Shown one piece after another: positions 41,639-49,756 of a stretch of DNA of 64,000 nt. The notes under the pieces are model-generated. The model was not told the origin of the DNA and did not search any database. It was given only the letters and a program-made list of their open reading frames with translations. The stretch covers positions 14,795-78,794 of the forward strand of contig JAEZEH010000089.1 in assembly GCA_023417785.1 (NCBI GenBank). Reading direction: 5' to 3'. The translations under genes were made by a program, and so were the position numbers. Source of the DNA: Bacteroidota bacterium (lineage in GTDB: Bacteria; Bacteroidota; Bacteroidia; Cytophagales; Cyclobacteriaceae). Positions within the stretch are counted from its first letter, which is position 1, and each line of letters starts with the position of its first letter.

Positions 41639-42588
41639 TGGAAGCAATGAAGAGAATATTCTTGAACTTGTTTGTGATGGCTGTGATGCTGGTAGTAGCA
41701 GATTACAGTATAGGACTCTTGCTCCGGAAGGTACTGGAGTCGTCACCCGACGGGAGATATTTTAAAGCCGACTACAGCCTGAACAAGTGCAACGAGGATA
41801 TCATAATTCTGGGAAGTTCGCGGGCGGAAACAAATTATGCCCCCTTTGTATTTAAAGAGTCGTTGAAGATGAGTTGCTGGAATACGGGAAGAGGGGGGCA
41901 AACATTACCCTTTTGGTGTGCGATGGAAAAGGGTATTCTGGCCCGATATACGCCTAAGATTGTGGTGGTGAATGTTGAAAGTGAGTTCCTGTCTGAGAAT
42001 TTGAAAGAAGGGTTTGAACGGGCCGGATTTTTAAGGCCGTTCTATTATGAGAATAGTGAGATCAGGCCCATTGTCAATAGGATTTCGTCGTTTGAAAAGT
42101 TTTATTTGTTTTCAAACATCTATGCATATAATTCAAGCTTTTATTACTTGTTGCGGCCATATGTGCTTGAGGATCTCGATGGCAGGAAGGAAGACAACGG
42201 ATGGAAGGCCCGCGAAAATATGATTCATACTGAGAAAATAGAGTTGGATATCCTTAATTCATCCAGGAGCATCAATCAGGAGACACGTGAATTATTCGAA
42301 GAGTTTATTTCGGACCTTAAAAAAAGCGGTAGCAAGGTGTTTGTTGTCATCTCACCTGATTATGGAAAGTTGGCCGTGTCGACATCTACGATTGAATTCA
42401 TTACGAAAATGAACGGCATTACCGTATTGAATTTCGCGAATAATCCGGGTTTCTCCGGGAATGCGAAGTATTTTAGCGACGAGAATCATTTAAATGTCGA
42501 AGGTGCAGTCAGATACTCTGAGCTGGTATGTAATGCAATAAAAAGCCGGGATCGGATGTTGGGCGTCCATCCGTTGAGTACGGATTGA
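41638..42588 (+). CDS. membrane-anchored SGNH-like protein, MBOAT partner
   Basis: The 316-residue protein has one N-terminal membrane helix (about 7-28) and then an SGNH-type fold: the GSSR block (residues 59-62) in place of GDSL and the Asp/His dyad D281-x-x-H284 (SDENHLNVEG) near the end. Such proteins, like AlgX, AlgJ and PatB-type partners, receive the acyl group from MBOAT and place it on a polysaccharide in the periplasm. It shares one base with the MBOAT stop (TAATG), so the two are coupled. The family is assigned by motifs only. Confidence 0.82.
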   Translation: MEAMKRIFLNLFVMAVMLVVADYSIGLLLRKVLESSPDGRYFKADYSLNKCNEDIIILGSSRAETNYAPFVFKESLKMSCWNTGRGGQTLPFWCAMEKGILARYTPKIVVVNVESEFLSENLKEGFERAGFLRPFYYENSEIRPIVNRISSFEKFYLFSNIYAYNSSFYYLLRPYVLEDLDGRKEDNGWKARENMIHTEKIELDILNSSRSINQETRELFEEFISDLKKSGSKVFVVISPDYGKLAVSTSTIEFITKMNGITVLNFANNPGFSGNAKYFSDENHLNVEGAVRYSELVCNAIKSRDRMLGVHPLSTD

Positions 42589-42622
42589 TTTTATTATGAT
42601 TGGACAAATGTTGCAATGGTGC

Positions 42623-43315
42623 TCAGGCTTGATGTGGCTCTTTTGGAATGGATATATGATTAAGGTGGCGTTGTCGTCGGAAAAAAACCAGGAAAAAAAG
42701 CAATAGGCCCACCATCCCCATAATTAATGTACCTGCCATTACTATCATTGGATTGATTTTCAACCACATCATTGTCGCCATAACACTAATCAGGCAAACG
42801 CCAAGCATTGCCCAAAATGGGTGTTCATGCATAGCGCGTTCCCCGTTCGTCAGCGCCGGTGTTTCGCCAGGCTTCCGAAAGAGGTATTGCAATGAATTAG
42901 CATCCCATATGAGAAGATATATCACAGCCATTAACATCAGTCCGGTAACCACTGGCGTTCCTTTAAAATCATAGGCGACAGTGATAACGAAAATATTCAG
43001 GATCATTCCGAAAAAAATCAATGCGCCGATTCTTGCGAAACGTTGTGTTATGAGAAGTACCCCGGCAACGATTTGCGTCCACCCGATGAACTTCCAGTAT
43101 AAACCGGAGTCTGACATTACGCGAAAGAACTGTTGGATCGGTTGAAGATCGCAGATTGATTGACTGTTACTGTTCAGGAGGTTCGAGGTGCCCGTGAGTT
43201 TTCCCATTGCAATGGCTGCGATGATGAAGGCTGAGCCAATCAGATAACGAAGGTACACGGTAAAAAGCTGCACCAGAACGGGCCGTTTCCACCGTTCGAG
43301 AATTGCAAGAAGCAT
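42623..43315 (-). CDS. DoxX-like membrane protein
   Basis: The 230-residue protein has six membrane helices. The first four (about 15-145, with YLRYLIGSAFIIAAIAMGKLTG, GWTQIVAGVLLITQRFARIGALIF and VVTGLMLMAVIYLLIWDAN) match the DoxX-like fold, and the last two (about 168-212) form a hairpin. Function is unknown; DoxX-like proteins are linked to redox and membrane stress. It is convergent with the SGNH gene and stands alone. Confidence 0.72.
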   Translation of the reverse strand: MLLAILERWKRPVLVQLFTVYLRYLIGSAFIIAAIAMGKLTGTSNLLNSNSQSICDLQPIQQFFRVMSDSGLYWKFIGWTQIVAGVLLITQRFARIGALIFFGMILNIFVITVAYDFKGTPVVTGLMLMAVIYLLIWDANSLQYLFRKPGETPALTNGERAMHEHPFWAMLGVCLISVMATMMWLKINPMIVMAGTLIMGMVGLLLFFLVFFRRQRHLNHISIPKEPHQA

Positions 43316-43418
43316 AAAGGAAATTATTTTTTTTGCTACGACGTTCGGGAATGAGGATTGTTACCCCGCTGCCAAAAAAAAAGTCCCTCGTCATTTTTTG
43401 GGATCAGGCGTCTAGTGG

Positions 43419-43823
43419 CTAACCTCCGGACCCTCCCCCCCGGATAATCGGGTCAATTTCATACCAGATTTCGATCGTGTAACCGTCAGGGTCGCGGAAA
43501 AATATAAACGGAGAACCGGGTACAAACTCGCCGCTATCAATGACCTCATTGCCCGTTTCTCGAATTCGTTCCCGGAAATATTTAATATCGTCAGGATGCC
43601 TCAGGCGAAAGCCAAAATGCGCTATTCCGCCCGTGTCGGGTGCAACAGCGCCGGGCTTTTCTTCGAAAACAATAATGTCGTGCGCGCCGGGAGTGGTTAA
43701 CTGAATCATTTTTTCCTCTTCATACATTACCTGCATACCAAATACATGAGTGTAAAACGACAGAGTCTTTTTTATATCGCTTACGGCGATAGCGAGATGG
43801 GTTAAACCGTAGGTTTGAGGCAT
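43419..43823 (-). CDS. VOC-family (glyoxalase/dioxygenase-like) protein
   Basis: The 134-residue protein has the paired beta-alpha-beta-beta-beta units of the VOC superfamily: LTHLAIAVSDIKKTLSFYTHVFGMQVMYE (first ligand His near 8), GGIAHFGFRLRHPDDI and IFFRDPDGYTIEIWYE (Glu ligand near the end). Members include glyoxalase I, fosfomycin-resistance proteins and extradiol dioxygenases. The metal ligands are present, the substrate is unknown. The C-terminus ends in a Gly-rich tail. Confidence 0.9.
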   Translation of the reverse strand: MPQTYGLTHLAIAVSDIKKTLSFYTHVFGMQVMYEEEKMIQLTTPGAHDIIVFEEKPGAVAPDTGGIAHFGFRLRHPDDIKYFRERIRETGNEVIDSGEFVPGSPFIFFRDPDGYTIEIWYEIDPIIRGGGSGG

Positions 43824-43939
43824 AGCATTAGTTCGATAACATCAAGTTAGCTGGAATGCAGGTAGTTTGCCAGTGATTTACCGACGATGCTGTCTCATGT
43901 TATTAAATATTCGCATGGTTTTAAGATGGAATTTTTCGG

Positions 43940-44545
43940 CTAAAGGTTATCTTTCAATCTGCTTAATGTGTTTCTGTAGTATCCAACCAGGATATTTTCC
44001 TGGCCGACCAGCTCGTTAAAATGCAAACCGAGCTGAAGTAGCGTGGTACGAATACGCTCAGGTTCATGAGTTTCGGTTCTGAAGAGCAATTCAATAATAT
44101 TTGCCAGCGTCTTGTTCATAACCACATCCTGAAGGGCATAGACATTCGTAAGGGTCTCGACTTCGCTGTAGTCGAATTCCGAAATTATTCCCGTCGAGCG
44201 GGCTGTTTCCCATCCCGTGCTGGTGAGAAGCTCTTTCATTAGCAATTCCCCTCCGGTTAGTTTGGCAAAATCGAGACCCCGGTTTGTGAACAGTTGATTC
44301 AAATCATTGTGAGTTGTTTTGGAAAGGGAATCAATGCGCATGACAATTGTTTTGTGAAGCTGAAGAATTTCTTCCGTCGCGCGAAGATTATGCGTTAGCT
44401 CACGCACAAGGCTTTCCCTGGCGATCCGTTCCTGTTGATTGATTTTATGGCTTTCGAATGCCTTGTTCAGAAGCAGGGCGAGCAATACACTGAAGACGAT
44501 TAGGAATGCTTCAATAGCGTATTTCCTGATAGCTTTCTTTTTCAT
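43940..44545 (-). CDS. DUF6090-like membrane-anchored protein
   Basis: The 201-residue protein has one N-terminal membrane helix (about 10-28, AIEAFLIVFSVLLALLLNKAFES) followed by a long helical region (about 35-201) with an early coiled-coil-like stretch. The start resembles DUF6090 family members, which are frequent in Bacteroidota, and have a single helix then a periplasmic helical domain. Function unknown. Monocistronic. Confidence 0.7.
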   Translation of the reverse strand: MKKKAIRKYAIEAFLIVFSVLLALLLNKAFESHKINQQERIARESLVRELTHNLRATEEILQLHKTIVMRIDSLSKTTHNDLNQLFTNRGLDFAKLTGGELLMKELLTSTGWETARSTGIISEFDYSEVETLTNVYALQDVVMNKTLANIIELLFRTETHEPERIRTTLLQLGLHFNELVGQENILVGYYRNTLSRLKDNL

Positions 44546-44615
44546 GTGTGAGGTTTCCTAAACTTAATGAAAGTACGCCGCATGCAAAAGACGTGACTGG
44601 AAAAGTTCATAGGCT

Positions 44616-45542
44616 TCAGGTTCGGATAAAAGCATCTTTGAATGCATTTATTATAATCGCTGAAATCACGTTTCCCGCATTTCCCGCGGGATCGATTTTC
44701 GGATTATAAATTGTGACGCTCATGCCGTTGATACTTGAGGTGCTGAGTAACCTTCCGAGTATCAGCCGGGCCTCAGCTTCGGTGAGTCCACCAGGAATGC
44801 GATAGTCAACAGCGGGGTTAATCTCATCTGAAAGAACATCGGTATCAAAGTGCAACCAGTACCCTTTAGTGCTCGAACGCTCCATGGACAATTCCATCTG
44901 ATTAAAGACATTCGAAATTCCTTTCTTCCGGATGGTGGCCAGGTCGTAACTTGTAATGGCCGTTTCCGATAGATTCGTAGCACCCCACCTGCGCGTTTCG
45001 GCCAGGTCGCGCTGACCCACATGTATTATGTTTTCTTCGGTGACATAGGGGGAAAGATTTTCTATGTCAGAAAGCTCTTTCGGGCCGCGACCCGTTATCA
45101 ATGCCAAGTCCATGTCGGCGACTTCGCCAGTGGGCGATTGATCCGGAAGGTAAAAATCGGCATGTGCGTCCAGAAAAATCAGGCCGTAACTGCCGCATTT
45201 TTTAAGTGCCGGCATTATTCCAAGTAAAATGCTGCAGTCTCCTCCTAATACGAGCGGGAATTCTTCTCGTAAAACACTCTTAGTTATTACTTCGGACAAC
45301 CGGCCTGAAAAGTGACGAATAGGACCTGTATTAAGACATCCTGTTTTCGGGTCTCGTTCTATAGAGTAATGTTCATTTAATGTGGGTACATCGATGATTG
45401 GCAGCTGGATGTCCAGTTGGCGAACGAAGTCTGGCGTTACCAAAGCGTCGGCGAGCGCTTCAACTCCGGAGGGCTTCAAGCCAAGTATCGAAGGTGCCTG
45501 CACTAACCGAACCCGGCTTTCGTTATGGTCGCTCTTATGCAC
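44616..45542 (-). CDS. arginase-family (ureohydrolase-fold) protein, divergent site
   Basis: The 308-residue protein has the ureohydrolase fold. The GGDxS motif reads GGDCS, so the usual metal-binding histidine (H101 in rat arginase I) is C103. The DAHAD motif (D125, H127, D129) and the late pair D233/D235 (FDTDVLSDE) are kept. The catalytic histidine of the HGMP segment appears as alanine (TGEVADMDLA). This variant pattern is shared by an arginase-family branch I recall from actinobacteria, whose substrate I do not know. It should hydrolyse or bind a guanidino-like compound, but arginase activity is doubtful. Confidence 0.87.
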   Translation of the reverse strand: MHKSDHNESRVRLVQAPSILGLKPSGVEALADALVTPDFVRQLDIQLPIIDVPTLNEHYSIERDPKTGCLNTGPIRHFSGRLSEVITKSVLREEFPLVLGGDCSILLGIMPALKKCGSYGLIFLDAHADFYLPDQSPTGEVADMDLALITGRGPKELSDIENLSPYVTEENIIHVGQRDLAETRRWGATNLSETAITSYDLATIRKKGISNVFNQMELSMERSSTKGYWLHFDTDVLSDEINPAVDYRIPGGLTEAEARLILGRLLSTSSINGMSVTIYNPKIDPAGNAGNVISAIIINAFKDAFIRT

Positions 45543-45674
45543 AATTCAAATCCCGAAAATGGCATGCCATCATAGGGGCCAACGACTGCTTCTTGGTTTT
45601 GAAACTATGGGGCATTGATAAGACAGCTCGCCTCAAGCCGCTACACAGACATTTAGTGGACCTTTTGTTCAAGG

Positions 45675-46322
45675 TTATTTCCTCGCCAGCATTATTTCGT
45701 TATAGGTACCGCCGATGATCTTTCCATCGAAGAAGTCGAAACTAATTCGCGCAACGCCGTGGGGCATGGTAATTTCAACATGCTGAGGTACGTCCATACG
45801 GATATCAGGGAAGCGCCGTATCGTGTCCCCGTTCTTGAAAAAGTAATTCTCCCTTAAGAGGGTATCGTAATAAAACTCTGCCGATCTGAAAATATCACCT
45901 GATTCATAATAGCTGTAGGCGGTGTGGTGCTTCAGATTTTTGACCAAATAGGTTTCTGCGGCTTTCGGTCCGCTTGGAAAGTAATCGACTTTGCAAACCA
46001 CTTCCGGACCCATGGGATACGTTTGCGAAATGAAGCGTACCTTTTCTTCGTGAAATGGCCGAATGTCTGTGGTGAAGTCTGCCGTAACGACAATACATAC
46101 TACTATACTGATCAGTAAAAGTGGTACAGCGATTACAGCCACTTTTCGCACCACGTCATTTTGACGGGCCTTCTGAAGTCGTTGCCTGACACGTGCGCGA
46201 ACTAGCTCAAGATCAGCACCGTCTCCGGTGGTAAGGCTTTTTTTTGTTTCTTCGCGATATATTTCGCGGGGTGATTTTCTCTTCGGCAAGATATCCCTGT
46301 TGTATTTCAGGGTATCACTCAT
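45675..46322 (-). CDS. membrane protein of unknown function
   Basis: The 215-residue protein starts MSDTLKYNRDILPKRKS, a form I recognise loosely from Bacteroidota proteins with a long cytoplasmic start and one membrane helix (here about 70-90, VRKVAVIAVPLLLISIVVCIVV). The rest is an extracytoplasmic beta-rich region (about 95-215). The frame is open 10 codons further upstream; the chosen ATG gives the family-like N-terminus. Function unknown. Confidence 0.7.
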   Translation of the reverse strand: MSDTLKYNRDILPKRKSPREIYREETKKSLTTGDGADLELVRARVRQRLQKARQNDVVRKVAVIAVPLLLISIVVCIVVTADFTTDIRPFHEEKVRFISQTYPMGPEVVCKVDYFPSGPKAAETYLVKNLKHHTAYSYYESGDIFRSAEFYYDTLLRENYFFKNGDTIRRFPDIRMDVPQHVEITMPHGVARISFDFFDGKIIGGTYNEIMLARK

Positions 46323-46451
46323 TTGTCTCAGACTGCCAAAGCCAATGTTCATGAATTGCCTTTTTTATTAATCGGAAAGGAAAGCATTTCTTTTTACTCT
46401 TCGCTGTTCTTATTAAGTTACACATTCTGACGGAAAAAGAAAACCGGTTCC

Positions 46452-47024
46452 CTATTCGATTTCAACTCCAAAAGAATCCAGAAGACCCCTCGCGGCAGGA
46501 AATGCAAACTTTGCTTTGCGAAGCCGGTTTAGCCGCGGATCTATCGAATAATTCCTGGCAGAACGAAAGTCGGCTTTCTCAAGAATTGATTGTTCAAATT
46601 TCGCGTTAACGAGATCGCATTCGAGAAATACCGACCCTGTCAGATCGGATTCGGTGAAGTCCACTTCCAGTAAGTTGCACGAATCAAATCTGGCGTTCTT
46701 CACTTTGCATTGATAAAACGACGAATGATCCAGAACGGAATTCTTGAAATCGACGCAGAACCCGAAAGGATTACAGTTTTCAAAACGCAGCCCTAGCAAT
46801 TTGCAATCAATAAACCTGGCATCCTGAAAACTGGTTTTTCCCAAATCGGCCAACGCGAAATTGCAGGATTCAAATACACAGTTGATAAACATGATTTCGT
46901 TCAGGCGACTACGTGAAAAGTCGCATTGCCTGAAACGGCAATTTTCGTATTCGCCAATTGTCAGCCCTACTGTGGTGTAGTCCTGTTTTATAAAATCTGT
47001 TTCCTCGACGTAATGAGTTCCCAT
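46452..47024 (-). CDS. pentapeptide-repeat protein
   Basis: The 190-residue protein consists largely of tandem pentapeptides with the A(D/N)LxF pattern: FRQCDFSRSRL, FENCNPFG, FKNSVLDHSSF, FDSCNLLEVDF, FLECDLVNAKFEQSILEKADF. It should form a right-handed quadrilateral beta-helix. Relatives include Qnr and McbG-type proteins that mimic DNA and protect gyrase, but many pentapeptide proteins have other roles. It is 27 bases upstream of the sigma factor gene on the same strand orientation, so cotranscription is possible. Confidence 0.9.
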   Translation of the reverse strand: MGTHYVEETDFIKQDYTTVGLTIGEYENCRFRQCDFSRSRLNEIMFINCVFESCNFALADLGKTSFQDARFIDCKLLGLRFENCNPFGFCVDFKNSVLDHSSFYQCKVKNARFDSCNLLEVDFTESDLTGSVFLECDLVNAKFEQSILEKADFRSARNYSIDPRLNRLRKAKFAFPAARGLLDSFGVEIE

Positions 47025-47051
47025 ACTGGTTAATCAATATTTAAGTTTTAT

Positions 47052-48290
47052 TCATTTACGGCTGATGCGTATTTGGTGGATTTTCTTTTCAAGAAGACGT
47101 CTATCCGCAGTCGTTTTGGCGTGACTGAGCGCTTTCTCGAAATAGTTTAACGCCGTAGTCGTGTCGATGTCTTTATGAAGTTCGCCAAGTAGTGCAAAAT
47201 AGAACGGATTTCCGTCAAGCTGAAATTTTTCGGCCTCGGCAATGGCAGGATAGGGCCCCTTTATTTTCGCTACGGCCCATGTTCTATTGAGCGCTGCAAT
47301 CGGAGAATACTCCAACATCAGTAGGTGATTATATAATTGAAGAATGTTTCCCCATTTCTCAGAGGTGTCAGCTTTTACAGTATGCCAGTATGCAATTCCA
47401 GCTTCAAGGTGATATTTACTCAACTGATTCCCGACTGAAGCGCGATGTAGATGCGACATGCCCTTCGCGATAAGTGTCTGGTCCCAAAGGGTCTCGTCTT
47501 GTTCGTCGTACAAAATGGGCATTCCGGTCTGGTCGAGCCGTGCCGGAAATCTGGACGCATGGAAACACATCAGGGCCAGCAGTGCATTTACTTCCGGGCA
47601 ATTGGTTTTGGGATGCTGTAACAGCAGCTCTGCAAGTCGCATGGCTTCTATACACAATTCCTCGCGCAACACTGCGTCATTGCTTTCGGAATAGTAGCCT
47701 TCATTGAAGAGCAGATACAACGTGGTAAGTACTGCTCTCAGCCGACCGGGGATCTCGGGTTCACCAGGAAACTCCAGCGGTACACGAAGTGATCGAAGCT
47801 TTTCCCTGGCACGGAAAAGCCTTTTGGTTATGGCCTCTTTGTTGGTCAAAAATGCGTTGGCGATTTCATCTATTCCAAAACCGCAAAGGATTCGAAGCGC
47901 CAGTCCTATCTGCGATTCCGCAGGTATTTCCGGCGTGCAAATAGCGAATAACATACGCAGCTGGCTGTCAGTTATGCTGGCCTCGGACAAGTCAATATAA
48001 TCTTTTTCGTTTTCCGATATGTTGACTATCTCGCTGACCACCTTTTGGTGAAAAACCTTTTCTCGTGCCAGGTAATTTCGGGTTTTGTTTTTTGCGACAG
48101 TATAGAGCCACGCAACAGGATTTTCAGGCACGCCACGATATGGCCATGTATTCAAAGCTGTTAAGAAAGTATCACTGGCAAGATCTTCAGCTTCTTCCAT
48201 GCGTTCGATGCCAAGGTATTTACAGAGTACAGCGGTTATCTTGCTGTACTCTGTTCGGAATAAGTGCGGTATCAGATGCGGTGACTTCAC
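47052..48290 (-). CDS. ECF42-type sigma factor with C-terminal DUF6596/SnoaL-like extension
   Basis: The 412-residue protein has sigma-2 (LFRTEYSKITAVLCKYLG ... AEDLASDTFLTALNTW, about 8-45), sigma-4 (about 105-160, with a helix-turn-helix at EIANAFLTNKEAITKRLFRAREKL) and a long C-terminal TPR-like region. The length and C-terminal extension are those of the ECF42 group, which pairs with a DGPF/YCII protein; one lies directly upstream. I chose the GTG at 48290, 10 bases after the YCII stop; the longer open frame overlaps the YCII gene. It controls an unknown regulon. Confidence 0.88.
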   Translation of the reverse strand: MKSPHLIPHLFRTEYSKITAVLCKYLGIERMEEAEDLASDTFLTALNTWPYRGVPENPVAWLYTVAKNKTRNYLAREKVFHQKVVSEIVNISENEKDYIDLSEASITDSQLRMLFAICTPEIPAESQIGLALRILCGFGIDEIANAFLTNKEAITKRLFRAREKLRSLRVPLEFPGEPEIPGRLRAVLTTLYLLFNEGYYSESNDAVLREELCIEAMRLAELLLQHPKTNCPEVNALLALMCFHASRFPARLDQTGMPILYDEQDETLWDQTLIAKGMSHLHRASVGNQLSKYHLEAGIAYWHTVKADTSEKWGNILQLYNHLLMLEYSPIAALNRTWAVAKIKGPYPAIAEAEKFQLDGNPFYFALLGELHKDIDTTTALNYFEKALSHAKTTADRRLLEKKIHQIRISRK

Positions 48291-48300
48291 CCGGAAAATG

Positions 48301-48654
48301 TTAATGGATACCGTCTCCGGTTGCGATGAGCCTGACTTCAACAGTATTGCCTTCGCCCTGAAGTACAGGTGAACCCTTGGCAAATTCAACAGCCTCAGCC
48401 ACGGATTCCGCTTTTACAATGATGTATCCGCCCAGGGTTTCTTTAATGTCGCCAAAGGGACCGTTGGTAACAAGGTTTCCGTGATGCACCACCCGGGCAT
48501 CTTCGAAAGGAAGTCCGTTTCCGGCTACATACTTGTTTTGTGCGGCAATGCCTCCGATCCAGTCCATCGTCTGTTTCATCCATACCTGGATTTGCTCTGG
48601 CGATGCGATTTTTTGCCCGTCTTCGTGACGGAAGATCAACATGTACTCTTTCAT
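48301..48654 (-). CDS. DGPF/YCII-domain protein, ECF42 partner
   Basis: The 117-residue protein is a YCII/DGPF-type ferredoxin-like fold: a start MKEYMLIFRHEDG, the family motif VTNGPFGDIKETLGGYIIVKA, and GSPVLQGEGNTVEVRLI. Family knowledge: DGPF proteins are encoded next to ECF42 sigma factors and probably regulate or respond to them. It is 10 bases upstream of the sigma factor gene and is the first gene of the pair. Confidence 0.92.
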   Translation of the reverse strand: MKEYMLIFRHEDGQKIASPEQIQVWMKQTMDWIGGIAAQNKYVAGNGLPFEDARVVHHGNLVTNGPFGDIKETLGGYIIVKAESVAEAVEFAKGSPVLQGEGNTVEVRLIATGDGIH

Positions 48655-48785
48655 AGATTTTGTTTTAAATGTTTTAAAATTTGCCTCTATGACAATTGAT
48701 CCCGAACAATATGGACATCAAGAATATTTTTTATTCGCCGGTTAGCCGATGGGCGAAGTAATCATCATCCTTTCAATGACAACGG

Positions 48786-49664
48786 CTACATCTTTTCAAG
48801 GCATTTCAGCAGACTGTCATGCCAGTGAGGAACCGTGATCCCGAAGGTGTCCTTAATCTTGCGTTTATTTAGTAAACTGAATTTGGGGCGCACGGCCTTC
48901 GTCTTGTATTCTTCCGTAGAAAGAGCCTTTACGTTGCAGGGGAGGTTAGCATGCCGGACAATAAAGTGGGCCAGGTCATACCAGGAGATGGCTCCTTCAT
49001 TGGTATAATGGTAAATTCCAGGGACATCCTTTTTACTGGAAAATACCTGCTGCAAAATCTCGAGAATAACGACAGCCAGATCATGCGCATATGTTGGCGC
49101 TCCTATTTGATCGGCCACTACCCCTAATTCGGGCCGTTGGCGCGCCAGCGAGTCTATCGTCTTTACGAAATTTTTACCGAATGTGGAATATACCCAGGCG
49201 GTGCGGATGATATAAGCATCATCGAGAATCGATTGTATGTACTGCTCCCCTTTTAATTTGGATACCCCATAAACTGAAAGCGGATTTGTTTCGGCTTCTT
49301 CATTGAGAGGTTGATTGCTTTCGCCGTCGAAGACGTAATCCGTAGATATGTGGACAAGACGAATCGCATTTTCTTTACAAATCCGGGCAATTCCGTGCAC
49401 TGCTTCGGCATTGACGGCCATCGCCAGCTCCAGTTGGTCTTCGGCAGCATCCACCGCAGTGTAGGCAGCGCAATTGACTATGACGCGAAAGTCGTTTTTC
49501 GAAATGAAGTTGCTGACCCTTTCGAAATCCGTAAGGTTGAGATCATCGACGTCGACGAATGAGAAATCAAACTGCGGGTAAAATTTGCTGATATCGCGAA
49601 TCTCGCTGCCAAGTTGACCTAACGCGCCGGTTACAAGCGTTTTAACAGGGGAAGAACTCACCAT
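48786..49664 (-). CDS. rfbD: dTDP-4-dehydrorhamnose reductase
   Basis: The 292-residue protein is an extended SDR with the TGALGQLGSEI nucleotide-binding motif (about 10-20), VNCAAYTAVDAAEDQLELAM, the STDYVFDG motif and the YGVSKLKGE YxxxK motif. These match RmlD/RfbD, which makes dTDP-L-rhamnose for envelope polysaccharide. The other rml genes are not in the window. The ATG at 49664 is chosen over an in-frame one eight codons upstream. A -7 box (TATGTTTG on the minus strand, 49686-49693) lies about 22 bases before it. Confidence 0.93.
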   Translation of the reverse strand: MVSSSPVKTLVTGALGQLGSEIRDISKFYPQFDFSFVDVDDLNLTDFERVSNFISKNDFRVIVNCAAYTAVDAAEDQLELAMAVNAEAVHGIARICKENAIRLVHISTDYVFDGESNQPLNEEAETNPLSVYGVSKLKGEQYIQSILDDAYIIRTAWVYSTFGKNFVKTIDSLARQRPELGVVADQIGAPTYAHDLAVVILEILQQVFSSKKDVPGIYHYTNEGAISWYDLAHFIVRHANLPCNVKALSTEEYKTKAVRPKFSLLNKRKIKDTFGITVPHWHDSLLKCLEKM

Positions 49665-49685
49665 TGGATTAAAATGATTAAGCCG

Positions 49686-49693
49686 CAAACATA
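49686..49693 (-). promoter_or_regulatory. -7 box before rfbD
   Basis: On the minus strand this reads TATGTTTG, matching TAnnTTTG, about 22 bases before the rfbD ATG. No -33 TTG sits at the expected spacing. Confidence 0.4.
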
Positions 49694-49756
49694 CGGTGAA
49701 AGTTGTAAATGAGATGCTGCGGCATGGTTCAAATTTGAGTCCGGCGATTCCAGCGG

